From the NCBI GenBank assembly GCA_009360345.1, contig SPDP01000003.1, positions 310,001 to 374,000 of the forward strand: a stretch of 64,000 bases of DNA. Reading direction: 5' to 3'. The stretch's first letter is position 1. Every line of letters begins with the position of its first letter. The notes beneath the pieces are model-generated. The model made no database searches, was not told the DNA's origin, and saw only the letters and a program-made list of their open reading frames with translations. This DNA comes from Alcaligenaceae bacterium SAGV5 (GTDB lineage: Bacteria > Pseudomonadota > Gammaproteobacteria > Burkholderiales > Burkholderiaceae_B). This document shows, piece by piece, positions 45,643 through 55,121 of the stretch. The translations under genes were made by a program, and so were the position numbers.

Positions 45643-46374
45643 TCAGCCGGCGGAGGCGCGGATCCGGTCGTTGACGTCACGCGCGGCGCGCACCGCTTCT
45701 TCCAGCGACAACTCGTAGGCCTGCTGGAACGCGCGCTTGGAAGCCACCAGGCCGGCCGGCGCGAACTGGGCCAGGCGCTCGGCCAGCGCGAGCGCGGCGG
45801 AAAGCAGTTCCGTTTCCGGGACGATGCGGTTGATCATGCCTAGCGCGTAGGCGCGTTCGGCGTCGATGGGGTCGCCGGTGGCCACCAGTTCGAAGGCGGC
45901 CTTGGGGCCCACCTGCCGGATCAGGTTGGGAATCAGCATACCGGCGGAGATGCCATGCTTGACCTCGGGATAACCGAAGCGGGCGGCGGGCGCGGCCAGG
46001 ACCAGATCGCAGCCCAGCGACAGGCCGGCGCCCGCGCCGATGGCCGGGCCGTTGACGGCGGCGATGACGGGCGTACCCAGGCGCGCCACGATGGTGTTGA
46101 TGTCGACCAGCAGGTCGCTGCGCCGGCTGGCCTGCTCCGGCTGCTCGCGCGCGAGGCGGCGGGCTTCTTCCAGGTCGGCGCCGGCGCAGAAACAGCTGCC
46201 CCGGGCGGCGATGACCACGCATCGCGTGTGGGGGTCCGCATCGGCGCCATTCAGGGCATCGACGAGGCCCTGCAGCATCGCCAGGCCGAGCGCGTTGCGC
46301 TTGGGGTGGCGGTTCAGCGTCAGCAGCAGGACATGGCCGTGTCGCTCGGCCAGCAGTTCGTTTTCCTCGACCAC
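45643..46374 (-). CDS. Enoyl-CoA hydratase/isomerase
   Basis: Predicted 243 aa. LTLNRHPKRNALGLAM, FCAGADLEEARR, oxyanion-hole GPAIGAGAGLSLGCD, and both Glu positions (YPEVKHG, AAFELVATG) present. Starts 20 bases downstream of the third MarR-type module. Likely same regulon as the operons starting at 36053 and 40542. Confidence 0.92.
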   Translation of the reverse strand: MVEENELLAERHGHVLLLTLNRHPKRNALGLAMLQGLVDALNGADADPHTRCVVIAARGSCFCAGADLEEARRLAREQPEQASRRSDLLVDINTIVARLGTPVIAAVNGPAIGAGAGLSLGCDLVLAAPAARFGYPEVKHGISAGMLIPNLIRQVGPKAAFELVATGDPIDAERAYALGMINRIVPETELLSAALALAERLAQFAPAGLVASKRAFQQAYELSLEEAVRAARDVNDRIRASAG

Positions 46375-46393
46375 GATGGCGTTTCCTTGAAAT

Positions 46394-46435
46394 ATAGTTG
46401 AGAAAGTAAACTATGTAGTTAATTTCGTCAACTTT
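46394..46435 (-). promoter_or_regulatory. 42-bp MarR-type promoter/operator module, copy C
   Basis: Read on the minus strand: AAAGTTGA near the -35 side (TTGACG), a 17-base spacer to TACTTT, then TCAACTAT. Same length and register as copies A and B, although the middle differs and also holds a TAACTACATAGTT partial dyad. Confidence 0.75.
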
Positions 46436-46489
46436 ATGGCCGGACGCCGGCATGGCCGGGGCGGGGTGGCGGACCGCCCCCGGGGAGGG

Positions 46490-47359
46490 CTACAGGCCCA
46501 GCAGCTCGCAGGCCGCCGCGAACAATTCCTGCCCAGGATCGGCCAGCCGGTCGCAGATGTCCAGGTGGTGGCAAGCGGGCAGTTCCAGCGTGCGTTTGAC
46601 GTTGCGTGGCCAGCAGGCGGCGATCAAGCCGGTCTGGCGTCGGAACTCGTTCGTTTCCGACGCCCCGACCGCGGCGATCAAGGGCACGCGGCGATCGGGC
46701 ACGAAGTAGGCGGGCGACAGCGCGTTCACGCGAGCCGGCGTCAGTTCGAGATTGGCCAGGAACGGCGCCCTGGCGACCGGCTCGAGGTCGTACAGGCCGC
46801 TCAGCGCCAGTCCGCCGCTGACCAGGTCGGGCGGGAGATCGGCGGACCATTCCCGCCAGCGCGCGGCCAGCATCATCGCGGTCAACTGGCCACCGGCGGA
46901 ATGCCCGCTGGTCACGATGCGGCGGGCATCGAAGCCCAGTTCGGCGGCGTGGCGGTACAGCCAGGCGTGCGCGCGCAGCATCTGCCGCACGATCTCCTCG
47001 ATGGGCGTGGCCGGTGCCAGGCCGTAGTCCAGGATGGCGACCGCGGCGCCGCGCGCCACGTAGACGGGGGCAAGCCAGGAAAAATGGGATTTGTCCAGCG
47101 CACGCCAATAGCCGCCGTGGATGAATACCAGCAGCGGGGCGCCCGGCTTGCGCGGCGGGAAGTAATCCAGGGTTTCGGCCGGCGCGCCGCCGTAGGGCAG
47201 ACCCAGTTGCGCGCCTTGGGTGCGGCGGGCCAGCGCGCCGTCGGCGGCCCAGCGGGCGGTATAGGTGGGATGGTCGGGGATGCGGGCGAGATTGTTGTAC
47301 TCGTATTCGCAGAACTCGGACGTGAAGGCCGGATGGGCGTGCAGGGGATGGACGGGCAT
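46490..47359 (-). CDS. Alpha/beta hydrolase (kynurenine-formamidase-like esterase)
   Basis: Predicted 289 aa. Oxyanion motif HGGYWRAL, nucleophile elbow GHSAGGQL and a late ACHHLDICDRL holding the probable catalytic His; this set is common to eukaryote-type arylformamidases and carboxylesterases. No kynurenine genes lie nearby, so the substrate is open. ATG 47359 (MPVHPLHAHPAF) gives standard length; upstream codons overlap the next gene's promoter. Confidence 0.85.
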   Translation of the reverse strand: MPVHPLHAHPAFTSEFCEYEYNNLARIPDHPTYTARWAADGALARRTQGAQLGLPYGGAPAETLDYFPPRKPGAPLLVFIHGGYWRALDKSHFSWLAPVYVARGAAVAILDYGLAPATPIEEIVRQMLRAHAWLYRHAAELGFDARRIVTSGHSAGGQLTAMMLAARWREWSADLPPDLVSGGLALSGLYDLEPVARAPFLANLELTPARVNALSPAYFVPDRRVPLIAAVGASETNEFRRQTGLIAACWPRNVKRTLELPACHHLDICDRLADPGQELFAAACELLGL

Positions 47360-47423
47360 GGCGTGAAAGTCTGGTCGGGGCCGTGAGGGCCGGAAGCGGC
47401 GCCCAGGGGCGCCGCCCGCCAGT

Positions 47424-47837
47424 TTACCCACTCCGCCCGGGGAAGGTCCCGTCCAGGTAGTACCAGCGCCCGTCCTCGCGCACGAAGCGGCTGTTCTCGT
47501 GCAGCCGCTGGGCGCGCCCCGCCAGCTTGCTGCGGGCCACGAATTCCACCGTGGCATGCTCCGCGTCGGCCTGCGCCGCCGCGCGTACCTCCAGGCCCAG
47601 CCATTTCAAGCCGGGCGGATCGGGGTCCAGGGCCTGCGGTCGGGTCGAGGGGTGCCAGGTCGCCAGCACGTAGTCGTGCCTGCCCAGCACATAGGCGCTG
47701 TAGCGCGAACGCATCAGCGCCGGCGCGTCGGGCGCCTGTAAATGGGCGGGCCCCTGGTGCCACCGGCCGCAGCATTGCGCATAGGGGCGCGGCAGCCCGC
47801 AGGGGCACAATTGGTCTACATTAACGCCTGACTTCAT
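47424..47837 (-). CDS. YchJ-family SEC-C protein
   Basis: Predicted 137 aa. N-terminal zinc motif [14 protein letters not shown] (SEC-C type), then the YchJ fold ([41 protein letters not shown]). Function in the family is unknown. Divergent from yaaA with 17 bases between the starts. Confidence 0.9.
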   Translation of the reverse strand: MKSGVNVDQLCPCGLPRPYAQCCGRWHQGPAHLQAPDAPALMRSRYSAYVLGRHDYVLATWHPSTRPQALDPDPPGLKWLGLEVRAAAQADAEHATVEFVARSKLAGRAQRLHENSRFVREDGRWYYLDGTFPGRSG

Positions 47838-47854
47838 TTGCTCCGGTATCCGCC

Positions 47855-48628
47855 ATGCTGTTTCTTCTTTCCCCCGCCAAGAAACTGGATTACGACACGC
47901 CCGCGCACGTCGAGACGTCCACCCAGCCCTTGTTCGTGGATCGCGCCAAGAAGCTCATCTCGGTGCTGAAAACCAAGTCCGCCGACGACGTCGCGGGCCT
48001 CATGAGCCTGAGCCCGGCGCTGGCCGAACTGAACGTGGCACGCTACGCCAGGTGGACGCCGAAGTTTACGGCGGAAAACGCCAAGCAGGCGGTGCTGGCC
48101 TTCAATGGCGACGTCTACGAGGGACTCGATGCCGGCAGCATGACGGGCCGGCAGCTGGATTGGGCGCAGGAGCACGTGGTCATCCTGAGCGGCCTGTACG
48201 GCGCGCTGCGGCCGCTGGACCTGATGCAGCCGTACCGGCTCGAGATGGGGACGCGGCTGGCGACCCCCAAGGGCAAGAACCTGTACGAATACTGGGGCAG
48301 CGAGCTGTCCGACTACCTGAACCAGCGTCAGGAGGCCGACCGGCATCCGGTCGTGGTGAACCTGGCATCCGAGGAATACTTCAAGGCCGTCGACCGCAAG
48401 GCGCTGAAGGCCCGCGTGATCCAGTGCGTGTTCGAGGACTGGAAGGGCGGGGCCTACAAGGTGATCAGCTTCCACGCCAAGCGCGCGCGGGGCCTGATGG
48501 CCCGCCACGCCATCGAGAAGCGCATCGCCAGGCCGGAGGGCCTGCAGGGTTTCGATGCCGAAGGCTACGGCTACGACGCCTCGGCATCCAGCCCCGACCG
48601 GCTGGTGTTCCGCCGCAAGGCGGCCTGA
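47855..48628 (+). CDS. yaaA: YaaA peroxide-stress protein
   Basis: Predicted 257 aa, the whole UPF0246 family: start [47 protein letters not shown] and the late [13 protein letters not shown]. In Escherichia coli it limits free iron during peroxide stress. The last 58 bases overlap the end of the convergent P-type ATPase gene. Confidence 0.95.
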   Translation: MLFLLSPAKKLDYDTPAHVETSTQPLFVDRAKKLISVLKTKSADDVAGLMSLSPALAELNVARYARWTPKFTAENAKQAVLAFNGDVYEGLDAGSMTGRQLDWAQEHVVILSGLYGALRPLDLMQPYRLEMGTRLATPKGKNLYEYWGSELSDYLNQRQEADRHPVVVNLASEEYFKAVDRKALKARVIQCVFEDWKGGAYKVISFHAKRARGLMARHAIEKRIARPEGLQGFDAEGYGYDASASSPDRLVFRRKAA

Positions 48629-50835
48629 TCCGGGCGCGGCTGGCGCAGCAGCCGCAGCCCGTTGAACACCACCAGCAGGCTGGCGCCCGCGTCGGCGAAC
48701 ACCGCCATCCACAGGGTGGCTTCGCCCGTGAAGGTCAGCACGAAGAACACCAGCTTGATGGCCAGCGCGAACACGATGTTCTGCCACAGTACCCGGGAGG
48801 TCCGGTACGACAGGCGGATGAACTCGGGCAGCTTGCGCAGATCGTCCTGCATCAGGGCGACATCGGCCGTCTCGATGGCGGTGTCCGTACCCGCCGCGCC
48901 CATCGCGAAGCCGATGTCGGCGCGGGCCAGCGCGGGGGCGTCGTTGACGCCATCTCCCACCATGCCCACCGGTGCCATCTGGCCCAACGCTTCCACGGCG
49001 GCCAGCTTGTCATCGGGCAGCAGGTTGCCCCGCGCATCCTCGATGCCCAGTTCCGCGGCCACCGCGCGCACCGTGGCGGCGTTGTCCCCGGACAGGACCA
49101 CGGGTTCCACGCCCAGCCGGCGCAGTTCGGCCACGGCGGTCCGGCTGGAGTCCCGGATCGTGTCGGCCACCGCCAGGATGGCCACGGCGATGTTTTCCTC
49201 GCACAGGATGACGACGGTCTTGCCCTGGCGTTCCAGCGTTTCCAGTCCGGTTTCCAGCGCGCTGTCCGCCGCGCCCAGTTCGCGCGCCAGGCGCAGGCTG
49301 CCCAGCGCATAGGTCTTGTCCCCGATCCGGCCCGTGACGCCGCGTCCGGCCAGCGAGGCGAAATCCGCGACAGGCAGCGTGGCGCCGCCGTGGGCCGAGA
49401 CGATGGCGTGCGCCACCGGATGGGACGACAGCGCGTCCAGGCTGGCGGCCAGTTGCAGCGCGCGGTCGCGCGGCAGGGCCGAGGCGCCCAGCGGCACCAC
49501 GTCGGTCAGGGCCGGCTTGCCGTGGGTGAGCGTGCCCGTCTTGTCCAAGGCGAGGCGGCGCAGGCGGCGGCCCTGTTCCAGGTACAGGCCGCCCTTGATC
49601 AGGATGCCGCGCCGCGCGGCCGAGGCGAGTCCGCTGACGATGGTGACCGGCGTCGAGATGACCAGCGCGCATGGGCAGGCGATGACGAGCAGGACCAGCG
49701 CCCGATAGACCGAGTCGAACCAGGGCATGTCCAGGGCCAGCGGCCCGGCAACGGCGACGATGATCGCCACCACGAAGACGGCGGGCGTGTAGACCTGGGC
49801 GAAGCGGTCGATGAAGCGCTGCGTGGGCGCGCGCTTGCCCTGGGCGTCCTGCACCGTCTGCGCGATGCGGTCCAGCATGGTGTGGCCCGCGGCCGCCGTG
49901 ACGCGGTATTCGAGCACGCCTTGCTGGTTGACGGTGCCGGCATACAGCGGATCGCCTTCCTGCTTGGCCACCGGCATGCTTTCCCCGGTGATGGGAGACT
50001 GGTCCACGCTGGACGAGCCGCCCACCACGGTGCCGTCCAGCACGATGCGCTCGCCCGGCCGCACGCGCACCACCGCGTCCACGCCGATCAGCCGCGCGGG
50101 CAGTTCCTGCCACGAACCGTCGCCCTGGCGGACCAGGCCGCGCTCGGGCGCCAGCGCCGTCAGGCTGCGTATGGCGTTGCGGGCGCGCGTCAGGCTCAGC
50201 GCCTCGATCATTTCGGCCACGCCGAACAGCCAGATCACCATGGCGGCCTCGGGCCACTGGCCGATCAGGACCGCGCCGATCACCGCCACGGTCATCAGCA
50301 GGTTGATGTTGAGGGTGAAATGGCGCAGCGCCAGCCACCCCTTGCGCAGCGTGCCCAGGCCGCCCAGCAGGATGGCCGCCAGGGCGAGCGCGGCCACGGG
50401 CAGCGAGGTATCGGCGCCGGTGGCGTAGGCCAGCACTTCCGAGCCGATCGCGAAGGCGCCGGCCAGGCCCATGCGGATCCACGGCTGGCGCGGCGTCGCT
50501 TCGGCCGGCTGTTCCTCGGGCGGGGCGGACATGTCGACCGCCACGGGCGACATGTTCAGGCCCGCGATGGCCGCCATGATGGGCTGCGGGTCGTCCAGCA
50601 CGTGGCCGACTTTCAGGGTGCGGCCGATCAGGTCGAACGACAGGGTGCGCACGCCGTCCATGGATTCGAGCGCCTTGCGCAGCAGCCGTTCCTCGGTCGG
50701 GCAGTCCATCTGTTCGATCTTGAACAGGGACGTGCGCAGTCCTTCGGGCGAGGCCGGCGACGTGCCGGGGGGGCGGGTGGTTTCGGGCGCGGCCTCCGGG
50801 CCGCCGCAGTGGCAGTGTTTGCAGGAATCGGACAT
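48571..50835 (-). CDS. Heavy-metal P-type ATPase (Zn/Cd/Pb exporter, ZntA type)
   Basis: Predicted 754 aa. Short His/Cys N-terminus (CKHCHCGG), a heavy-metal domain with MDCPTEE instead of CxxC, TGES in PITGESMPV, metal-binding ACPCAL, phosphorylation motif DKTGTLT and hinge [10 protein letters not shown]. It pumps soft divalent metals out of the cytoplasm. Start 50835 ([12 protein letters not shown]) was chosen; upstream in-frame Mets lie inside the MerR-type operator. Controlled by the divergent MerR gene. Confidence 0.93.
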   Translation of the reverse strand: MSDSCKHCHCGGPEAAPETTRPPGTSPASPEGLRTSLFKIEQMDCPTEERLLRKALESMDGVRTLSFDLIGRTLKVGHVLDDPQPIMAAIAGLNMSPVAVDMSAPPEEQPAEATPRQPWIRMGLAGAFAIGSEVLAYATGADTSLPVAALALAAILLGGLGTLRKGWLALRHFTLNINLLMTVAVIGAVLIGQWPEAAMVIWLFGVAEMIEALSLTRARNAIRSLTALAPERGLVRQGDGSWQELPARLIGVDAVVRVRPGERIVLDGTVVGGSSSVDQSPITGESMPVAKQEGDPLYAGTVNQQGVLEYRVTAAAGHTMLDRIAQTVQDAQGKRAPTQRFIDRFAQVYTPAVFVVAIIVAVAGPLALDMPWFDSVYRALVLLVIACPCALVISTPVTIVSGLASAARRGILIKGGLYLEQGRRLRRLALDKTGTLTHGKPALTDVVPLGASALPRDRALQLAASLDALSSHPVAHAIVSAHGGATLPVADFASLAGRGVTGRIGDKTYALGSLRLARELGAADSALETGLETLERQGKTVVILCEENIAVAILAVADTIRDSSRTAVAELRRLGVEPVVLSGDNAATVRAVAAELGIEDARGNLLPDDKLAAVEALGQMAPVGMVGDGVNDAPALARADIGFAMGAAGTDTAIETADVALMQDDLRKLPEFIRLSYRTSRVLWQNIVFALAIKLVFFVLTFTGEATLWMAVFADAGASLLVVFNGLRLLRQPRPDQAALRRNTSRSGLDAEAS

Positions 50836-50870
50836 CCGTCGGCTCCATTGGCGTGTCGGATCCATTTGAA

Positions 50871-50891
50871 ACCCTGTAGCCGGTATAGAGT
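50871..50891 (-). promoter_or_regulatory. MerR-type metal-responsive operator/promoter
   Basis: On the minus strand TTGACT (-35) is followed by ACTCTATACCGGCTACAGGGT, a dyad filling a long (about 19-base) spacer before TCAAAT. Stretched spacers with such dyads are the hallmark of ZntR/PbrR/CadR promoters. It drives the ATPase. Confidence 0.8.
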
Positions 50892-50946
50892 CAAGCGGGG
50901 ACAATGGCGTATCCTAGGATCAGAACCTGGCCCTGCGGGGAATACG

Positions 50947-51399
50947 ATGAAGATAGGAGAACTGTCCACGCTGACCGGCACGCCGGTCGAAACGATTCGT
51001 TACTACGAGCGTGAAGGCCTGTTGCCGCCACCGGCCCGCACCGCCGCCAACTACCGCATCTATGGCGAACCGCACGTGGAGCGGCTGTCGTTGGTGCGCA
51101 ATTGCCGCGCGCTGGACATGACGCTGGACGAAATCCGGCGGCTGCTGCGGTTCTGCGATGATCCGGCCGACAACTGCGGCGAGATCAATGCGTTGCTGGA
51201 CGAACACATCGGGCACGTCGCCACCCGCATCGCCGAACTGAAAACCCTGGAAACGACGCTGAAGACCTTGCGCGGACTATGCCCCGAGGAACGGGCCGCG
51301 CGCGACTGCGGCATCCTGCAAGGGCTGGCGGCGGGACCTGAACCGGCGCGCCGCGACGCCGAGCACAAGCATGGACTGCTGGGGCCGACCCACGGCTGA
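50947..51399 (+). CDS. MerR-family Cd/Pb/Zn-responsive regulator (CadR/PbrR type)
   Basis: Predicted 150 aa. MKIGELSTLTGTPVETIRYYEREGLLP is the MerR HTH start. Metal ligands are likely among the Cys of LVRNC, RFCDDPADNC and RDCGIL, and a His-rich tail (HKHGLLGPTHG) is typical of CadR proteins. It activates the divergent exporter. Confidence 0.93.
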   Translation: MKIGELSTLTGTPVETIRYYEREGLLPPPARTAANYRIYGEPHVERLSLVRNCRALDMTLDEIRRLLRFCDDPADNCGEINALLDEHIGHVATRIAELKTLETTLKTLRGLCPEERAARDCGILQGLAAGPEPARRDAEHKHGLLGPTHG

Positions 51400-51444
51400 G
51401 GATGTCCCGAGGCGGTCCCGGTCCATCAGATCGTTCATTACCAT

Positions 51445-51464
51445 CCGGTCAGGTTTTTGACCGG
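51445..51464. terminator. Possible hairpin after the MerR gene
   Basis: CCGGTCA and TGACCGG, 7-bp arms with a T-containing loop; no T-tract after the stem, so termination is uncertain. Confidence 0.35.
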
Positions 51465-51537
51465 ACGCCGGATTGCAACCTGCCCGTCATGTGCGCTCCC
51501 TAGCATGTGCCTCCTTTTGACGGAGGAATGCAAGCCC

Positions 51538-52827
51538 ATGGCGAACAATGCCGATGTATTCGCGCACAAGGTCCGCGGCGGCCTCGCCGCCCTTGTCGTG
51601 GCCGGACTGCTGGCGGCCTGTGGCGGCGACGGGAGTGACGTGGCCGCCACGATCCCGGATCCCGAGCCGCCCGTCCAACCGGATCCGGGCCCGGCGCGCA
51701 ACCCCGCCTACCTCGACGCCAAGGCCGGCGACATCATTCAGGTCAAGATCAAGGAACTGCATCCGACGCAGGCGGCCATCGGCTACGACCAGGTCTACTA
51801 CAAGCTGGGGCGCTGGCAGGGAGACTTCGATCGCGGCACATGGCGAGCCGATCCCGTGTCGCAGCTCGACTACCTGAACCGCACGGTCGGGAAAAAATTC
51901 GACGACTATTGCGAGGATATGGGAGCCACCGCCCGCGTCCGGAAATTCCAGACCATCGACGAGGCGCGCCAGGCGCGTCTGAATGCTCCCGGGAGCTTTG
52001 CCTGCGAGGAGGCGTTCGGCACGCATGCCGATGTCCTGAAGACGGCCGTGGTCGGCTGGGACGGTGACCTGTATCTCACCGATGGACATCACACGTTCTC
52101 GGCGCTGCGCGGCATCGCCGACGGCGGCCCGGAATTGCCGGTGTGGGTGAAGGTCGCCGCCAATTACAGCGACGTCCCGACCCGCGAGGCCTTCTGGCAG
52201 CGCATGATCGACGAGCGCAAGGCCTGGCTGCGCGACGGCGACGACCGCCCCATCACGACCGACCAGCTTCCCAGCCGCGTGGGCATGGCCAGCGACGAGG
52301 AGCCCGGCGGCATGCAGGAGGACGCCTATCGATCGTTGGTGTACTTCACCCGGGACATCGGCTATGCCAGTGGCGGTTTGCCCGAATTCGCCGAGTTCCA
52401 GTGGGCGTCGCTCCTGCGCGCCAGGATCGCCGCCGGCCAGCTCGCGCCGCTGTCGGGCTACAAGACCGCCGCGCCGGCGCCCCTGGCCGCCATCCTCGCG
52501 GTCAGCACGCTGAAGGCCGATCTGAGCCGCGCGGGCGCGACGGACAGCTATGCCGCCGCGGTACGCGAGGCATCGCTCGTCATGGGTGCCCTGGGCGATC
52601 AGGATGTGGTGTACGACCAGCAGACCGCGTCGCAACTGGGCCGCATTCAACTCGTGCCAGATGCCGCCAGCAACTCGCCTACCAAGACCGCGCGCGATAC
52701 GCTGGAAGAACTGCCGCGCGACGATGTCAAAAAGGACGGCACGCCCCGGGGGGCGGGCAAACTGTGGTTCTCGGTGAACTACCGCACCTGCGGCAAGCCT
52801 GCTGCCGGGACGTGCTGGGGCTATTGA
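51538..52827 (+). CDS. ParB-like nuclease-domain (ParBc_2) lipoprotein
   Basis: Predicted 429 aa. Signal peptide with lipobox GLLAACGG (Cys at about 28), then a Pro-rich linker. The ParB/Srx-like domain follows: VKIKELHPTQAAIGYDQVYYK, DDYCEDMG and the DGHHTFSALRG motif characteristic of this family. Being exported, it is unlikely to act on chromosomal DNA. ATG 51538 has GGAGGAATG upstream; an earlier Met at 51457 would precede the signal by 27 residues and was not used. Convergent with the FUSC gene. Confidence 0.85.
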   Translation: MANNADVFAHKVRGGLAALVVAGLLAACGGDGSDVAATIPDPEPPVQPDPGPARNPAYLDAKAGDIIQVKIKELHPTQAAIGYDQVYYKLGRWQGDFDRGTWRADPVSQLDYLNRTVGKKFDDYCEDMGATARVRKFQTIDEARQARLNAPGSFACEEAFGTHADVLKTAVVGWDGDLYLTDGHHTFSALRGIADGGPELPVWVKVAANYSDVPTREAFWQRMIDERKAWLRDGDDRPITTDQLPSRVGMASDEEPGGMQEDAYRSLVYFTRDIGYASGGLPEFAEFQWASLLRARIAAGQLAPLSGYKTAAPAPLAAILAVSTLKADLSRAGATDSYAAAVREASLVMGALGDQDVVYDQQTASQLGRIQLVPDAASNSPTKTARDTLEELPRDDVKKDGTPRGAGKLWFSVNYRTCGKPAAGTCWGY

Positions 52828-52828
52828 G

Positions 52829-55048
52829 CTAGTGCACCTGCGGGACCGTCGCGCGTATCAGCAGGGCGGTCTTGACCATCTGCTTGATCTGGTAGGCCAG
52901 TTGCTGCAGGACCAGCACGCGCTCGGCGTCGACCGGCGCCGTGCCTGCCTGGGCGGCCGCCACGGCGCCGTCCATGTCCCGGGTCAGTTGCTTGAGCCGT
53001 TCGTCCTCGTCCGGCTGTGCCGGCCTGCCGGCGTTGGCGTCGCGCAGCAGGCGGTCCACCGTTTCCACCGTCTCGGTCATGGGCGGCGGCAGCGCCGGCA
53101 AGGCGGCGATCAGGGGCGCCGCCGCGCCGACCTGCGCGGCCAGGTCGTGCAACTGGATCACCAGGCTGTTCAACTGCGCGGGAGAACGTTGCTTGGACTT
53201 GGGCTCCAGCATCATCCGGTAGAACGAGTTGGTGAAGTTGCCGAAGGCGATGTGCACGTTCTTGCGGGCCAGGCGATAGTCGACGTTTTCCTGGTGCACT
53301 TCCACGTTGTCGACCGAGGTGCCGATCAGCCCCAGGCTGGCCGTCAGGTAGTGGCGATTGGCTTCGACCGCGCGCCGCAGCAGCGGCCTGAGCATCCGGT
53401 ATTCCCAATAGGGGAAGACATAGCTGCAGGCGAGCGCGATGGCCGAGCCGACCAGCGTGTCGATGACCCGCTCGCCCACCACCATGAGCGAGCCGGGCGC
53501 CAGGAAATGGAAGCTCAGCAGCACGAAGGCGGTATTGAAGGCCGAACTGCCGATGTAGTACAGCAGCACGAGGCTGTTGGCCATGACGACCGCCACGAAC
53601 ATCGCCGCCAGCAGCACGAACTTGTTGTGCACGAAGAACAGCAGGGCCAGGACCAGGGCGCAGCCGATCAGCGTTCCGGCCAGACGCTGCAGGTTGCGCT
53701 GCTTGGACAGGGCGAAGCCCGGCTTCATGATGACCAGTATGGTCAGCACCACCCAGTAGCCATGGATGGCATGGTGCGGGGTCAGCCATTCGCTGGAGAC
53801 GGTCATGCCTATCGCCGCGGCCAGGGTGACCCGCAGCGCGTGCCGCAGGTAGGGCGAGCTCAGCTTGAGGTTGCTGCTCAGGCGGCCCAGCCTGAAGTCC
53901 TGGCGGGACAGGAAGCGTTGCAGCGAGGCGTCGACCTGGAGCGAACTGGGTTCGTCCAGGTGGGCGACGTCGGTATGGCGGTGCAGCCGGTCGACGATGT
54001 AGGCGGCGTTGCGGGCGCGGCGGAATGTCGAGATCAGCGCGGCGTAGGCCTCCGGCTCGGCTTCGGGGAAGCCCCGCTGCTTGAGCAGTTCGATTTCGTA
54101 TTCGATGGCGCGGACCTCGGCCTTGACGGTGAACTTGCTTTTGCTGGGCATGCCCTGCGTCACGGCCAGCCCGACCGCCTCGGTGTCCTGCGAGAGTTTG
54201 TGCAGCAGATCGCGGAAGAAGACCAGCAGGTCGGAGTCCTTGAACATCCGGCGCAGCAGCAGGTAGTCGGTGTGGACCGCGACCATGGTCTCGTGCAGGT
54301 CGACGATGTCGATGAACAGGTTGAACAGCAGGGTCCGGGACTGGTCGCGCCGGCGGTCGGAGCGGCGCGGCAACTCGCGCAGCACCACGTCGCGCGCGGC
54401 CTCCTGCTGTTCGGCCACGGCGGCCTGGCGGGCAATCAATTGCCGGTAATTGTCCTCGATGTCGACGTCCGGATCGTAGAAGCGGGCCTTGGCCTCCAGG
54501 TACTCGGCCGAGGCGAAGATGCAGACGGCGATCGCCTGCTGAGCCTGCCGGTACCAGAGGAGGCGGTTGACCGCGAGGCTGAACGCCGTGTACCACAGGC
54601 CGCCGGCCAGGACGGCGGCGGTATGGAGGGCGGCGGCCCGGGCGTCCATGACGTCGTGCATGGTCAGCGTCATGAGCAGCAGGCAGCCGAAACCGATCAG
54701 CCCGCCTTTGCGGCCGTACACCGCCAGCAGCGAGAACCCGAAGCATTGCGCGATGACGGCCAGCCACAGCGCCAGCGGATACGGCGTGGCGAGCGCGGTG
54801 ATGGCCGCCGCCAGGGTGCCCAGCAGCGCGCAGCCCAGCATCTCGTTGCGCCGGTGCCGCAGGGGGCCGGGCTGGTCGACGATGGCCACGCACATCGCGC
54901 CGAACGTGGCCGCCAGGCCCAGGGCCGCCTGATGGAACAGCCCCAGCAGCACCAGCGCCGGCATGAGCACGCCCAGGGCCTGCCGGATTCCCATGTAGAA
55001 GTACTGGCTGTAGATGAATTTCTTGATGTTCTTGGTGGAGTAATCCAT
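52829..55048 (-). CDS. FUSC/YccS-type inner-membrane protein
   Basis: Predicted 739 aa. Two blocks of five to six membrane helices (about 15-170 and 400-520) separated by cytoplasmic domains, as in YccS/YhfK and AaeB. LALFFVHNKFVLLAAMFVAVVMANS-like segments and HGYWVVLTILVIMKPGFALS are the FUSC core. Possibly an efflux component for aromatic acids, but no AaeA-type partner is beside it. Start MDYSTKNIKKF at 55048 replaces a longer frame without family similarity. Confidence 0.9.
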   Translation of the reverse strand: MDYSTKNIKKFIYSQYFYMGIRQALGVLMPALVLLGLFHQAALGLAATFGAMCVAIVDQPGPLRHRRNEMLGCALLGTLAAAITALATPYPLALWLAVIAQCFGFSLLAVYGRKGGLIGFGCLLLMTLTMHDVMDARAAALHTAAVLAGGLWYTAFSLAVNRLLWYRQAQQAIAVCIFASAEYLEAKARFYDPDVDIEDNYRQLIARQAAVAEQQEAARDVVLRELPRRSDRRRDQSRTLLFNLFIDIVDLHETMVAVHTDYLLLRRMFKDSDLLVFFRDLLHKLSQDTEAVGLAVTQGMPSKSKFTVKAEVRAIEYEIELLKQRGFPEAEPEAYAALISTFRRARNAAYIVDRLHRHTDVAHLDEPSSLQVDASLQRFLSRQDFRLGRLSSNLKLSSPYLRHALRVTLAAAIGMTVSSEWLTPHHAIHGYWVVLTILVIMKPGFALSKQRNLQRLAGTLIGCALVLALLFFVHNKFVLLAAMFVAVVMANSLVLLYYIGSSAFNTAFVLLSFHFLAPGSLMVVGERVIDTLVGSAIALACSYVFPYWEYRMLRPLLRRAVEANRHYLTASLGLIGTSVDNVEVHQENVDYRLARKNVHIAFGNFTNSFYRMMLEPKSKQRSPAQLNSLVIQLHDLAAQVGAAAPLIAALPALPPPMTETVETVDRLLRDANAGRPAQPDEDERLKQLTRDMDGAVAAAQAGTAPVDAERVLVLQQLAYQIKQMVKTALLIRATVPQVH

Positions 55049-55121
55049 CGAAGCGGATTCCGGGCGGTGTTCTGCGAGTCTATTGGAAAACCCGGCGGCC
55101 GGGGGATACCGCGCGGCGCGG

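Noticed and set aside
48631-50940. Long plus-strand frame leading into the MerR gene
   Set aside because: Antisense to the P-type ATPase; only the MerR part from 50947 is supported.
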